Shown here piece after piece: positions 32,010 through 40,272 of a DNA stretch of 41,703 nt (the first letter of the stretch is position 1; every line of letters begins with the position of its first letter). This DNA comes from CAZWVR01 sp964637235. GTDB taxonomy: Bacteria > Bacteroidota > Bacteroidia > Bacteroidales > S143-33. Made by a program: the position numbers and the translations under genes. The stretch is taken from NCBI GenBank assembly GCA_964637235.1, contig CAZWVR010000012.1, forward strand, positions 1-41,703, read 5' to 3'. The notes beneath the pieces were generated by a model, which saw only the letters and a program-made list of their open reading frames with translations, searched no databases and was not told the origin of the DNA.

Positions 32010-35000
32010 ATGGTAAAAAAATTATTTTTTGCGTTATTTTTTACATTTTTTATAATAACAGTATATGCCCAAAATCGTATAAGCTATTTTAGTAAAATAG
32101 ACAAAAGGCAGATAAGTACTGGTGTATTATATGATATAGCTAATCCTCTTTCACATATTGAGAAATACACTGGGGAAAATCCTTCCGTGGAAGTGTTATC
32201 AGGAGTTTGGAAGCAGATTTATTTTGAATTATACAATGCTTCTTTGGATAAGAGAAATATGAAAGATATAATGACAGTAAGAAAGGAGGTAAAAAAATAC
32301 ACTGATAAAAAAATTTATCCGATTAGCATTATTGATTATAAATACGATAAAATTGCCGCAGACGCTTCTGAAAAGGGCTATATTGTATTTGATACTGTTG
32401 CACGTAGTTATAAAACAACAGGTAAAGGCAATCCTTTCATTATTAAAAATGTGTTTGCTGCTTCTGTACTTGCACCTAAGGTATATGGTCGTAAAAAGGC
32501 AGTATTTACGCTGATGAAGCAATTTTATTTTTCAAACACAAATAAAAAGATTAAATATTTTTTGATTGATTTTGGTGATGGGAAAGGGGTGCAGACTTTA
32601 CATTTTGGTGATAAATACATTGCTGCTTATAATACCAGCGGTTTAAAAACTATAAAACTTACTGCTGTATATAGTGATGGAAGTAAAAAATATTCACTTT
32701 TCAAAGTAAAATTTAAAGATATAAAAATGCCAAGTCCTGATTTTTATTGGGATAATCTTAAAGCAGATATACCATATGACGGGGGTTATGCTACGGGTAA
32801 TGTTGCAATATTTATCGGTAAAGGAAATAAAACTATTACAGAGCCAGTAATAATAGTAGATGGTTTTGATCCGAACGATTCAAGACCTATTGAGGAGCTG
32901 TTTGATTTAGCTAATCAACAGAATATGTTTGATTCATTGATGAATTTTGGTATGGATGCTGTATTGCTAAACTTTCATGGAGGAGCAGATTACATACAAC
33001 GCAATGCGATGTTAGTAGTTAAGCTTATAGATACATTAAATCAAATAATGCGGAGATTTGGTACTTATAAGCCTGCTAATCAGATTGTTGTGATAGGACC
33101 CAGTATGGGAGGGTTAATAACGCGATATGCACTTGCTTATATGGAGCAAAATGGCATGGAACATAATGTCAGAAATTGGATAAGTTTTGATTCTCCGCAA
33201 TTGGGAGCAAATATCCCCTTAGGCTTGCAGCATTGGGTTAGGTTTTTTGCAGAAGTAGCAGGTGCAGAAGCTGCGCAAGAAGCAGAAGCTGCTCTTAATA
33301 CACCAGCAGCACAGCAGATGCTTATTTATCATTTTTCAGCTACAAGTGGTACATCTGCGGGGCATTCATCTTTAAGAGATGATTTTGTCGCTGATTTGAA
33401 TGCAATAGGTTTTCCGCAACAATTACGTAAAGTAGCTATTATTGACGGTAGTGGTTATGGAGTAAAGCAGCCCTTTGATCCAGGAGAGCAAGTTATATAC
33501 TATCATTACAGAAGCTGGGAAGTAGATTTAGATGGTAATGTTTGGGCTGTTCCTGATAATACTTATACTCAGATATTTCAAGGTCTTTATGATACTGCTT
33601 TGCCTTTCGATGAAACCCACGACGATGTATATGTAGATAATACGCTCCCATACGACGATGCTTGCGGCGGATATGCCAATACTTTCCAAGAAATGGATAA
33701 TATTGATCCGGGATATGGAGATATCGTGGCTTATTATCCTAATCATTGTTTTATCCCTACAATAAGTTCTTTGGCAATACAAAATTATTCAGATCCTTGG
33801 CTCAATGTAGATCAACACAGAAATGATATTGTAACTCCTTTTGATACAATATATTATCCGTATGACAATTTGTTCCATGTGGTAATAACAAAAGAAATGT
33901 ATTGGTGGTTTAAAAGAGAAGTTTATAATTACAAGCCTTTCTTTACCTCTACACCTATAACAGATGTAAATCAAGATGAACAATATACCTATCAGGTTTC
34001 AGCTTTGGATTCAAATTATTGGAATACATTGACTTTTACAGTGTTAGAGAAGCCAGATTGGCTCAATTTTGACGCTTCTTCTCATACTTTTTCAGGTGTA
34101 CCTACAAATGAAGATGTGGGAGTTTATAATGTCGCTATTAAAGTTGATGATGGTCTAAAAGCTGATACCCAAAGCTTTGTTATTACAGTACATAATGTGA
34201 ACGATGCTCCATTTGTAAATAATACTTTGGTAGATCAATATATTGCAGCAGATAGCTTTTTTGTTTATACTTATCCAGCAGATTTATTTGTTGATATTGA
34301 TCCTGGGGATCAGTTAAGTTATAGTGCTACATTGACAGATGGCACAGAGCTTCCCTCTTGGTTAACATTTGATCCACAAATACATAGTTTTTATGGACAA
34401 CCTTCAATATCCGATACTGGGGTATATCCGATAAAAATTACAGCAACAGATTTATCTGGGGCTTCTGCCGAAACTCAGTTTACAATATATGTACTTAATT
34501 ACAAGCCATATTTTATAACAGAGCCAAATACTAGTGTTTATCAAGATAGCCTTTATTCATATACTTTTGCAGCCACTGATGTAAATGGAGGTGCAGATAT
34601 TACCTATCAAGTTATACAAAAGCCAGAGTGGCTTGCTTATGATAATACAACACATACATTGCAAGGACAGCCTACAAATGATGACGTCGGTACTTATAAT
34701 ATTAAAATTGCGGCTACAAATGCTCATGGTACTTCTTATCAGCAATATGTTTTACAAGTAATTAATGTGAATGATCCTCCTGTATATAACGGTTTACTTG
34801 TAGATCAAAATATTGCAGCTGATAGTATTCTTGTATATGTCTTTGATGAAAATACTTTTACAGATATAGATGCCGGTGATCTTCTTACTTACAAGGCTTT
34901 TGATCCAATAATGGAGTTTTTACCTTATTGGCTGGTATTTGATTCTGAAAATCGTCTATTTTATGGACAGCCATCTATTGCAGATACAGGTATATACTAC

Positions 35001-35327
35001 GTAGATGTAGTAGCCACAGATCTTGCAGGTGCATCAGATACCGGAGAATTTACAATAAGAGTTCATGCTCCGCAGCCTGCACAAGTAGATATGAATAATA
35101 ATGTATCTGTATATCCTAATCCTACCCATGGAATTCTAAACATTCGTTTTGCTGATAGTAATCCGAAAACTGTAAAACTTTTGAGTATTAGCGGCGTTGA
35201 GTTGATACAACGTAGAGTGAATAATTATATTTCATTGAATATCAGTTATTTACCCAAAGGAGTGTATATATTGCGAATAGTAGACGGAGAGACTACAATA
35301 GATAAAAATATCATTCTTGTTAAGTAG
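32010..35327 (+). CDS. T9SS-secreted alpha/beta hydrolase with cadherin-like repeats
   Basis: 1105 residues. A signal peptide (MVKKLFFALFFTFFIITVYAQ) is followed by a ~250-residue N-terminal region. An alpha/beta-hydrolase domain (~280-640) has nucleophile S365 in GPSMGG, D-containing loops after ISFDSPQLG, and candidate acid/base His residues in NHCFIP and NLFHVV, as in PGAP1/lipase-type esterases. Four He_PIG (dystroglycan/cadherin-like) repeats (~650-1030) follow, alternating between two subtypes (KPDWLNFD and LPSWLTFD styles). A sorting domain ends it (~1040-1105, VSVYPNPTHG, LPKGVYILRI). It would be an outer-membrane or released esterase or lipase; the substrate is unknown. It has its own promoter and ends at a strong terminator. 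Confidence 0.85.
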   Translation: MVKKLFFALFFTFFIITVYAQNRISYFSKIDKRQISTGVLYDIANPLSHIEKYTGENPSVEVLSGVWKQIYFELYNASLDKRNMKDIMTVRKEVKKYTDKKIYPISIIDYKYDKIAADASEKGYIVFDTVARSYKTTGKGNPFIIKNVFAASVLAPKVYGRKKAVFTLMKQFYFSNTNKKIKYFLIDFGDGKGVQTLHFGDKYIAAYNTSGLKTIKLTAVYSDGSKKYSLFKVKFKDIKMPSPDFYWDNLKADIPYDGGYATGNVAIFIGKGNKTITEPVIIVDGFDPNDSRPIEELFDLANQQNMFDSLMNFGMDAVLLNFHGGADYIQRNAMLVVKLIDTLNQIMRRFGTYKPANQIVVIGPSMGGLITRYALAYMEQNGMEHNVRNWISFDSPQLGANIPLGLQHWVRFFAEVAGAEAAQEAEAALNTPAAQQMLIYHFSATSGTSAGHSSLRDDFVADLNAIGFPQQLRKVAIIDGSGYGVKQPFDPGEQVIYYHYRSWEVDLDGNVWAVPDNTYTQIFQGLYDTALPFDETHDDVYVDNTLPYDDACGGYANTFQEMDNIDPGYGDIVAYYPNHCFIPTISSLAIQNYSDPWLNVDQHRNDIVTPFDTIYYPYDNLFHVVITKEMYWWFKREVYNYKPFFTSTPITDVNQDEQYTYQVSALDSNYWNTLTFTVLEKPDWLNFDASSHTFSGVPTNEDVGVYNVAIKVDDGLKADTQSFVITVHNVNDAPFVNNTLVDQYIAADSFFVYTYPADLFVDIDPGDQLSYSATLTDGTELPSWLTFDPQIHSFYGQPSISDTGVYPIKITATDLSGASAETQFTIYVLNYKPYFITEPNTSVYQDSLYSYTFAATDVNGGADITYQVIQKPEWLAYDNTTHTLQGQPTNDDVGTYNIKIAATNAHGTSYQQYVLQVINVNDPPVYNGLLVDQNIAADSILVYVFDENTFTDIDAGDLLTYKAFDPIMEFLPYWLVFDSENRLFYGQPSIADTGIYYVDVVATDLAGASDTGEFTIRVHAPQPAQVDMNNNVSVYPNPTHGILNIRFADSNPKTVKLLSISGVELIQRRVNNYISLNISYLPKGVYILRIVDGETTIDKNIILVK

Positions 35328-35338
35328 CATTATTGCGT

Positions 35339-35354
35339 ACCCATAGATATGGGT
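35339..35354 (+). repeat. Perfect hairpin ACCCATA-GA-TATGGGT
   Basis: A seven-base perfect inverted repeat just after the stop of the esterase gene, before the main terminator. There is no T-run. It may stabilise the mRNA end. Confidence 0.5.
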
Positions 35355-35375
35355 TGGTATAGTAGAATATGATTT

Positions 35376-35419
35376 AGGCGGTTGCTGGCGGATAAGCCAG
35401 CTGCCGCTTAATTTTTTTT
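35376..35419 (+). terminator. Strong rho-independent terminator
   Basis: GCGGTTGCTGGC pairs with GCCAGCTGCCGC over 12 positions with one mismatch and one G-T wobble, around a GGATAA loop. Eight T (35412-35419) follow. It ends the plus-strand esterase gene. The minus side has no T-run, so the CHAT transcript may rely on another signal. Confidence 0.88.
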
Positions 35420-35427
35420 ATTAGCAT

Positions 35428-38397
35428 TCACTTGCCTATTAAGATAAAAGCTGCCCAGAAGTAAGGATTATTGAATTTAGAATTTATGAGGCTTATTTTT
35501 GCTTGTTGCAATGCTTTTGCATAATTTTTTTCTTTAATTAAGGCTCTATAAAAATTTATCATAAGGTTTTTTGTAGAGATATCCGAGACTTGCCATAAAG
35601 ATATTAGCAGATTTTTTGTTCCTACATATATAAAAGCTCGGGATATTCCGATAATTCCTTCTCCTTCCGAGATTTTGCCTTTACCTGTTTCGCAAGCTGA
35701 AAGTACTAATAATTCAGGATTGATATGTAATGAATATATATCCGAGCCGTACATATCTACGGTTGAGTTATTCTTAGGTGCGAATAATAATACAGAAAGA
35801 TTGGGGTTTTCTGAGTTAATATAGGCGTGTGTTGCTAAGTGGATGATTTTGAATGAGTAGCTATTTGTCAGATTTAAAAAGTTTTCGTATGTGGCTTGTG
35901 TTGAGATTAGCGTTTTTGTTTTATAATTTTCTTTTTGTAGTAAAGAAACAATTGTATCAACTTCAAGTTTGGTATTTGGTAATGCTGGAACCGAAAAATC
36001 TTGAAAAGTTCGTGAAGTTTTACCTGAAAAAACAGGTGCAATACCTAAAAAATCGTAGTCATAATGCTTTTGTTTTCTATGTGATAGGGTATATAAAAGG
36101 CTTTCGGAGTAATGATAAGATATAGCATAATGTTTAATCAAATAGTCTAAATTTTTAAAATTTGGCTTTGAGATGTTGCTTTTTACTAATGCACCGAAGG
36201 GAATATTATTGAGGCTTTTGTCTGGTATTATTATTAGATGTTTAATTTTTTTGTTTGGTGTAAATGGAAAAAGCGTTTGATAAAGTTCTGATGCTAAATT
36301 TTGAAATTTTTGAGCAGACGTTTTTTTATAACCGCTTATGATATTATAAAATTCAAGTATTTGTGTTTCAAAATTTTGCTCTTTTTCTTGTGAAAAGAAT
36401 TCAATAGAGCTTTTTGTAATGACAATTGCAAATATTTTATCTTTTGTGTCAGTGTAGTCAATTATTTGGGTTTTAGCATCTAAGATATTTTGAATGGAGT
36501 CTAAACTTACAGTAATGATTTTGTATTTTTTCTGGTAATATTTTGGATATTTCTTTTTGATTATATTCATCAGATTATCAATTTGTTGACGATAGTATAA
36601 TACAAGATTTCTATATGTATTTTCTTTTTTAGGATCTGTTGTTTGTGCGAGAATATTTTTATATAAAAGTAGTTGTTCTTTGAGATATTTTTCTTTTTTC
36701 AAAATAGTATCTGGTATAGCTGCCTGTTTCTCGAATTTTAAATTATAAATGGCTTTAAGCAATAGAGTTCCTTTATTTCTTTGAGCAAAGTAAAAAGCGT
36801 CGTAAATGAATTTATGTTTTTTTTGGGCATATAAATTAAAACATATTTGTTGGGCTAAGTCATAAATTTCAGAGGCAGTTTGACTCAGGCGTAGTTTATC
36901 TTCTTCTGTAAATATTCGTGTTCTTACGATTGTGATAAGTGTGTCAGCTTTATATATTATTTTTAGGGCTTTTATGAGATTTTGGGAGTTAGGTTTGATA
37001 ATATATGCAGCTGCAATTCCTTTTAAAGTTTCAATAAGACGTATGCCATCGAAGTAGTTATCAGAGATTTTGTAATTTATTGTATCAAAATTTGGATCAT
37101 TAGCTTTTAGTGATAGATTAAAATATTTGAGGGCATTGATAGGTTTTTTCTTATTAAGGTATATATTGCCGAGATTATAGTATGGTATTATGAGGAAGCT
37201 ACTATTTTTCCCATATAAAGTATCAAAGATTTTTATACTAAGTATGAGATTTTTTAAAGCATTTTGGTAATCATTGATTTTCAGGTAAATAATTCCGAGA
37301 TTGGTATATATTTTTGCAGTAGTTGGAGTTTGTTGTAAATTATTTTTATTTTGAATATCAAGTGCTTTAAGTAAAAATTTTTTTGCATTGTTATAACTTC
37401 CGAATTTTAAATAATTTAATGCGATATTTATGTATGGTTTAGCTAAGTTAAGGTTGTTTTGGTTGTAATATTTAAGGTAAATGTTTATGGCTTTAAAATT
37501 GTAATTGAGGGCATCTTCATACTTTCCTATATGGTATAAAATATTTGCGATGTTGATATATTCATCAGCTACGTTTAAAGAATTTTTGCCGTAGGAGTTT
37601 TTTTTGATATCAAGAGCTTTTTGTGCGTATTGAAGGGCTAATGAATTTTCTCCTTTTTGGCTGTATATTTGAGCGATGCCACTATATGCAGAGGCGCTGA
37701 TAGGATTATTTTCTCCAAGAATTTGTTTAGCTATTTTTATGGCATTGTTATCATATATGATAGCGCTATCTGGCATATTTAAAGAAAAATACACATTTGC
37801 AAGATTGTTATATATCATTGCCAAGGTTATATCGTTGGGAAGGTTTGCTGCATTGTAGAGTTTAATTATTTTCAGATATATTTTTTTTGCTTTTTGGAAT
37901 AGTTCCATTGCTGAATAATAGTTTGCTAAGTCATTGTATGCATAAATTTTGTCGTATAGAGTTCCATATTTTTCTTTGATACGGAGAGCTTTTTTGCCTT
38001 TATTAAGAGCTTGGGCATAATTGCCATCGTAGTATTCAGTTTTTGCTTCTATTGAGAGAAATTTAGCAAGCCAAAGGCTATCATTAGAAAATACTGTGAA
38101 AAATTGTTTTTTTATCTGTTGTAGGGTGTTTTTACATTGTTTATTATATTTGGGATATAGACTATAAAAGTTTGCTATTGTGAGCTGAGTAATGAGATAA
38201 TTTTTTATATCATTGTTTTTTTGAAATATTTTTGCTGCTTTGTTGAGTTTTGATATTGCGCTATCCAGATTACCTTGATTATTAAGTTCTATTGCCTGAG
38301 AAAACAATTTTTTTGCATATTCAATAGACGTTTGTGCTTGGGTGATATATCCGAAGCTCAAAAATATAAAAATGGCAATTAGTTTTTTCATATTCAT
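35428..38397 (-). CDS. Exported TPR-CHAT protein, putative cysteine protease
   Basis: 989 residues. The start is MNMKKLIAIFIFLSFG; the ATG at 38391 is also possible. A signal peptide ends near ITQAQT. About ten tetratricopeptide repeats (~25-480) follow, with the typical pattern of A-x-Y-x-NLAxxY helices. A mixed helical linker (~490-640) leads to a CHAT domain (~650-985). The caspase-type dyad is visible as H857 in HLATH and C902 in LSACETG, with GGIIGISRAF-like and SLWQVSD motifs after it. CHAT proteins are caspase-family proteases found in processing, cell death and sensing systems. The signal peptide places this one outside the cytoplasm. It begins 12 bases after the stop of the Ser/Thr kinase gene. 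Confidence 0.9.
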   Translation of the reverse strand: MNMKKLIAIFIFLSFGYITQAQTSIEYAKKLFSQAIELNNQGNLDSAISKLNKAAKIFQKNNDIKNYLITQLTIANFYSLYPKYNKQCKNTLQQIKKQFFTVFSNDSLWLAKFLSIEAKTEYYDGNYAQALNKGKKALRIKEKYGTLYDKIYAYNDLANYYSAMELFQKAKKIYLKIIKLYNAANLPNDITLAMIYNNLANVYFSLNMPDSAIIYDNNAIKIAKQILGENNPISASAYSGIAQIYSQKGENSLALQYAQKALDIKKNSYGKNSLNVADEYINIANILYHIGKYEDALNYNFKAINIYLKYYNQNNLNLAKPYINIALNYLKFGSYNNAKKFLLKALDIQNKNNLQQTPTTAKIYTNLGIIYLKINDYQNALKNLILSIKIFDTLYGKNSSFLIIPYYNLGNIYLNKKKPINALKYFNLSLKANDPNFDTINYKISDNYFDGIRLIETLKGIAAAYIIKPNSQNLIKALKIIYKADTLITIVRTRIFTEEDKLRLSQTASEIYDLAQQICFNLYAQKKHKFIYDAFYFAQRNKGTLLLKAIYNLKFEKQAAIPDTILKKEKYLKEQLLLYKNILAQTTDPKKENTYRNLVLYYRQQIDNLMNIIKKKYPKYYQKKYKIITVSLDSIQNILDAKTQIIDYTDTKDKIFAIVITKSSIEFFSQEKEQNFETQILEFYNIISGYKKTSAQKFQNLASELYQTLFPFTPNKKIKHLIIIPDKSLNNIPFGALVKSNISKPNFKNLDYLIKHYAISYHYSESLLYTLSHRKQKHYDYDFLGIAPVFSGKTSRTFQDFSVPALPNTKLEVDTIVSLLQKENYKTKTLISTQATYENFLNLTNSYSFKIIHLATHAYINSENPNLSVLLFAPKNNSTVDMYGSDIYSLHINPELLVLSACETGKGKISEGEGIIGISRAFIYVGTKNLLISLWQVSDISTKNLMINFYRALIKEKNYAKALQQAKISLINSKFNNPYFWAAFILIGK

Positions 38398-38409
38398 TTT
38401 TAATTTGAT

Positions 38410-40179
38410 TTATTCTGTTTTAACTATTCCATTTCCTTTTTCATCGACAGTGATAAATACTGTTTTTCCGTCTTTTTTTATTCTAAACCCTGAGGGTAGC
38501 CAGATATATTTACCATTTATATCACCTGAGAATATGCAAGGTGCGAACAGTTTTTTATTTTTATCTATAAAGCCCCATTTCCCATTGCATTTTACAGGGA
38601 TTATTCCTTTTTTATGCCAGTCTTTTTTAGGAGAGATTTTATCAAATTTGTAGTCTATGATTATATTACCGTTTTTATCTGCGAGGGCATATTTATCTGT
38701 GGAAGCATTTTTAACTGGCACAAGGTCAAAGAAATTAGCAGCGTTGATTATTGAATCACATTTTTTTAGAAGGTTTGCTGAGTTTTTAAATTTTGGGAAT
38801 TTTTTTGCTAAGGTCATTAAAATTTGTTTGCTTTTTGCAATATTATGATTTTGAAACTGATTTTGAGCTTGTTTTAGTAGTTCTATGGCTTTTTCAATGG
38901 TATCCATTCTTTTTTTCTCTATGATATCCTGTGGAGATATTTTTTTATATATTTTCAATGCTTGTATCCAATTTCCTTGTTTATATAAACTATCAGCTTT
39001 TGATATTAGTTTATGCTGATTAGTTTTTTTGTTATGTGGGAGAGCGAGATATATAGCTGCCACTATTATTATAGTTAATAAAGCAGCGGCTAAGATTAGT
39101 AAAGTTTTATTTTTATTATTTTGTTTTTTCGGTATGGCATTTTCTGTGTTTTGTATGTTGGCAGAGTTTATCTTGTTGATATCTTCGAGCATTTCTTCTG
39201 CTGTTTGGTATCTATGTTCTGGATTTTCTGCGAGTGCTTTTTCTATGATTTGACGTATCTGGGGATTTTTTATTTTGTTTATATCATTTTTGTTTGTTGA
39301 GCCGGTTAGAAGTTCTAAAAATATTTTACCGACAGCGTAGATATCGGAGCGTTGGTCTGCTTTATGTCCTTTTGTTAGCTGTTCTGGGGCTGCATATTTT
39401 TCTGTGCCGACCTTTTTCATTTTATCAGGGAATTCGTCGGCATTTGCCAGTCCAAAGTCAATAATTTTAACATTGTCGCCTTTATAGGTTATGAAAATAT
39501 TTTCAGGTTTCAGGTCTCTGTGATAAATTTGTTTTTTATGCACATAGGATAGGGCATCGAGTAGTTGTGAGATAATTCTAATAGCTTTTTTGGTATTGTT
39601 TAGTCCATTTTTTCCTATAAGTTCTCTTAGAGGACGTCCATCTATATATTCCATAGTAAAGAATAGCCCTTTTTCGTCTTCACCTTTGTCTAGTACTCTA
39701 ACAATGTTGGGATGATCTAAGCTGTAAGCTATTTCAAATTCTTTTAGAAACAGATTTCGGTATATTGGATCATTTTTGTATTGTTCTTTAATGCGTTTTA
39801 TGATTATGAGTTTTCCGTATCGTTTGGCTGTATAAATATCGCTCATATTTCCCTCGGAAGGAATTTTTTTTACATCTGTAAATATTTTTTCTATATGATG
39901 CTCAGGGGAGAAGGTTTGATTTTGCGAATTATTTTCTGGGAGATTTTCTTCTGTTTCCTCTATAATAAAACCTGAGCCGAGGTTTTCCTCCTCAGAATTT
40001 TTGGGGCTTGATTGTTCTTTTGTATCTTTTTGTTTTTTTATTTGTTCAATTAGTTCATTTAGTTTTTGTTCTGATATTCCTAAGTCTGAGGCTTTTTTTA
40101 GCAATATTTTATAGTCTTGTGGACTTATTTCGCCATTTTCTAATGCGTTTTCAATTAAAATTTTAAGTATGTCAGCCAT
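38410..40179 (-). CDS. Transmembrane Ser/Thr protein kinase with WG-repeat tail
   Basis: 589 residues from the ATG at 40179. An in-frame ATG at 40239 would add 20 unlikely residues, so I rejected it. Order: a short helical SHOCT/TerB-like region (1-48); an acidic linker; a Hanks-type kinase domain (~98-335) with K128, E147 or E149, HRD D222, N227, DFG 241-243 and APE 264-266; a single TM helix (~359-381); a TPR-like helical part (~385-480); and at least one WG repeat (KWGFID, 534-539). The glycine loop is degenerate (IPSEGNMSDIY), a feature I associate with Bacteroidota kinases of this type. The kinase is cytoplasmic and the tail extracytoplasmic. It is the promoter-proximal gene of a two-gene operon with TPR-CHAT. 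Confidence 0.9.
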   Translation of the reverse strand: MADILKILIENALENGEISPQDYKILLKKASDLGISEQKLNELIEQIKKQKDTKEQSSPKNSEEENLGSGFIIEETEENLPENNSQNQTFSPEHHIEKIFTDVKKIPSEGNMSDIYTAKRYGKLIIIKRIKEQYKNDPIYRNLFLKEFEIAYSLDHPNIVRVLDKGEDEKGLFFTMEYIDGRPLRELIGKNGLNNTKKAIRIISQLLDALSYVHKKQIYHRDLKPENIFITYKGDNVKIIDFGLANADEFPDKMKKVGTEKYAAPEQLTKGHKADQRSDIYAVGKIFLELLTGSTNKNDINKIKNPQIRQIIEKALAENPEHRYQTAEEMLEDINKINSANIQNTENAIPKKQNNKNKTLLILAAALLTIIIVAAIYLALPHNKKTNQHKLISKADSLYKQGNWIQALKIYKKISPQDIIEKKRMDTIEKAIELLKQAQNQFQNHNIAKSKQILMTLAKKFPKFKNSANLLKKCDSIINAANFFDLVPVKNASTDKYALADKNGNIIIDYKFDKISPKKDWHKKGIIPVKCNGKWGFIDKNKKLFAPCIFSGDINGKYIWLPSGFRIKKDGKTVFITVDEKGNGIVKTE

Positions 40180-40272
40180 TTTTTTTCTTTTAAAGATAAA
40201 AATAAAAAATGAATTGTAAAAATTAGTTTGAGGCTTCAATTATTGTGGGTTATTTTATGGTATGTAGCATTC

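Noticed and set aside
40180..40239. Upstream ATG of the kinase frame
   Set aside because: The added 20 residues (MKPQTNFYNSFFIF...) look like translated leader. The ATG at 40179 follows an A-rich stretch and starts a normal helical region.
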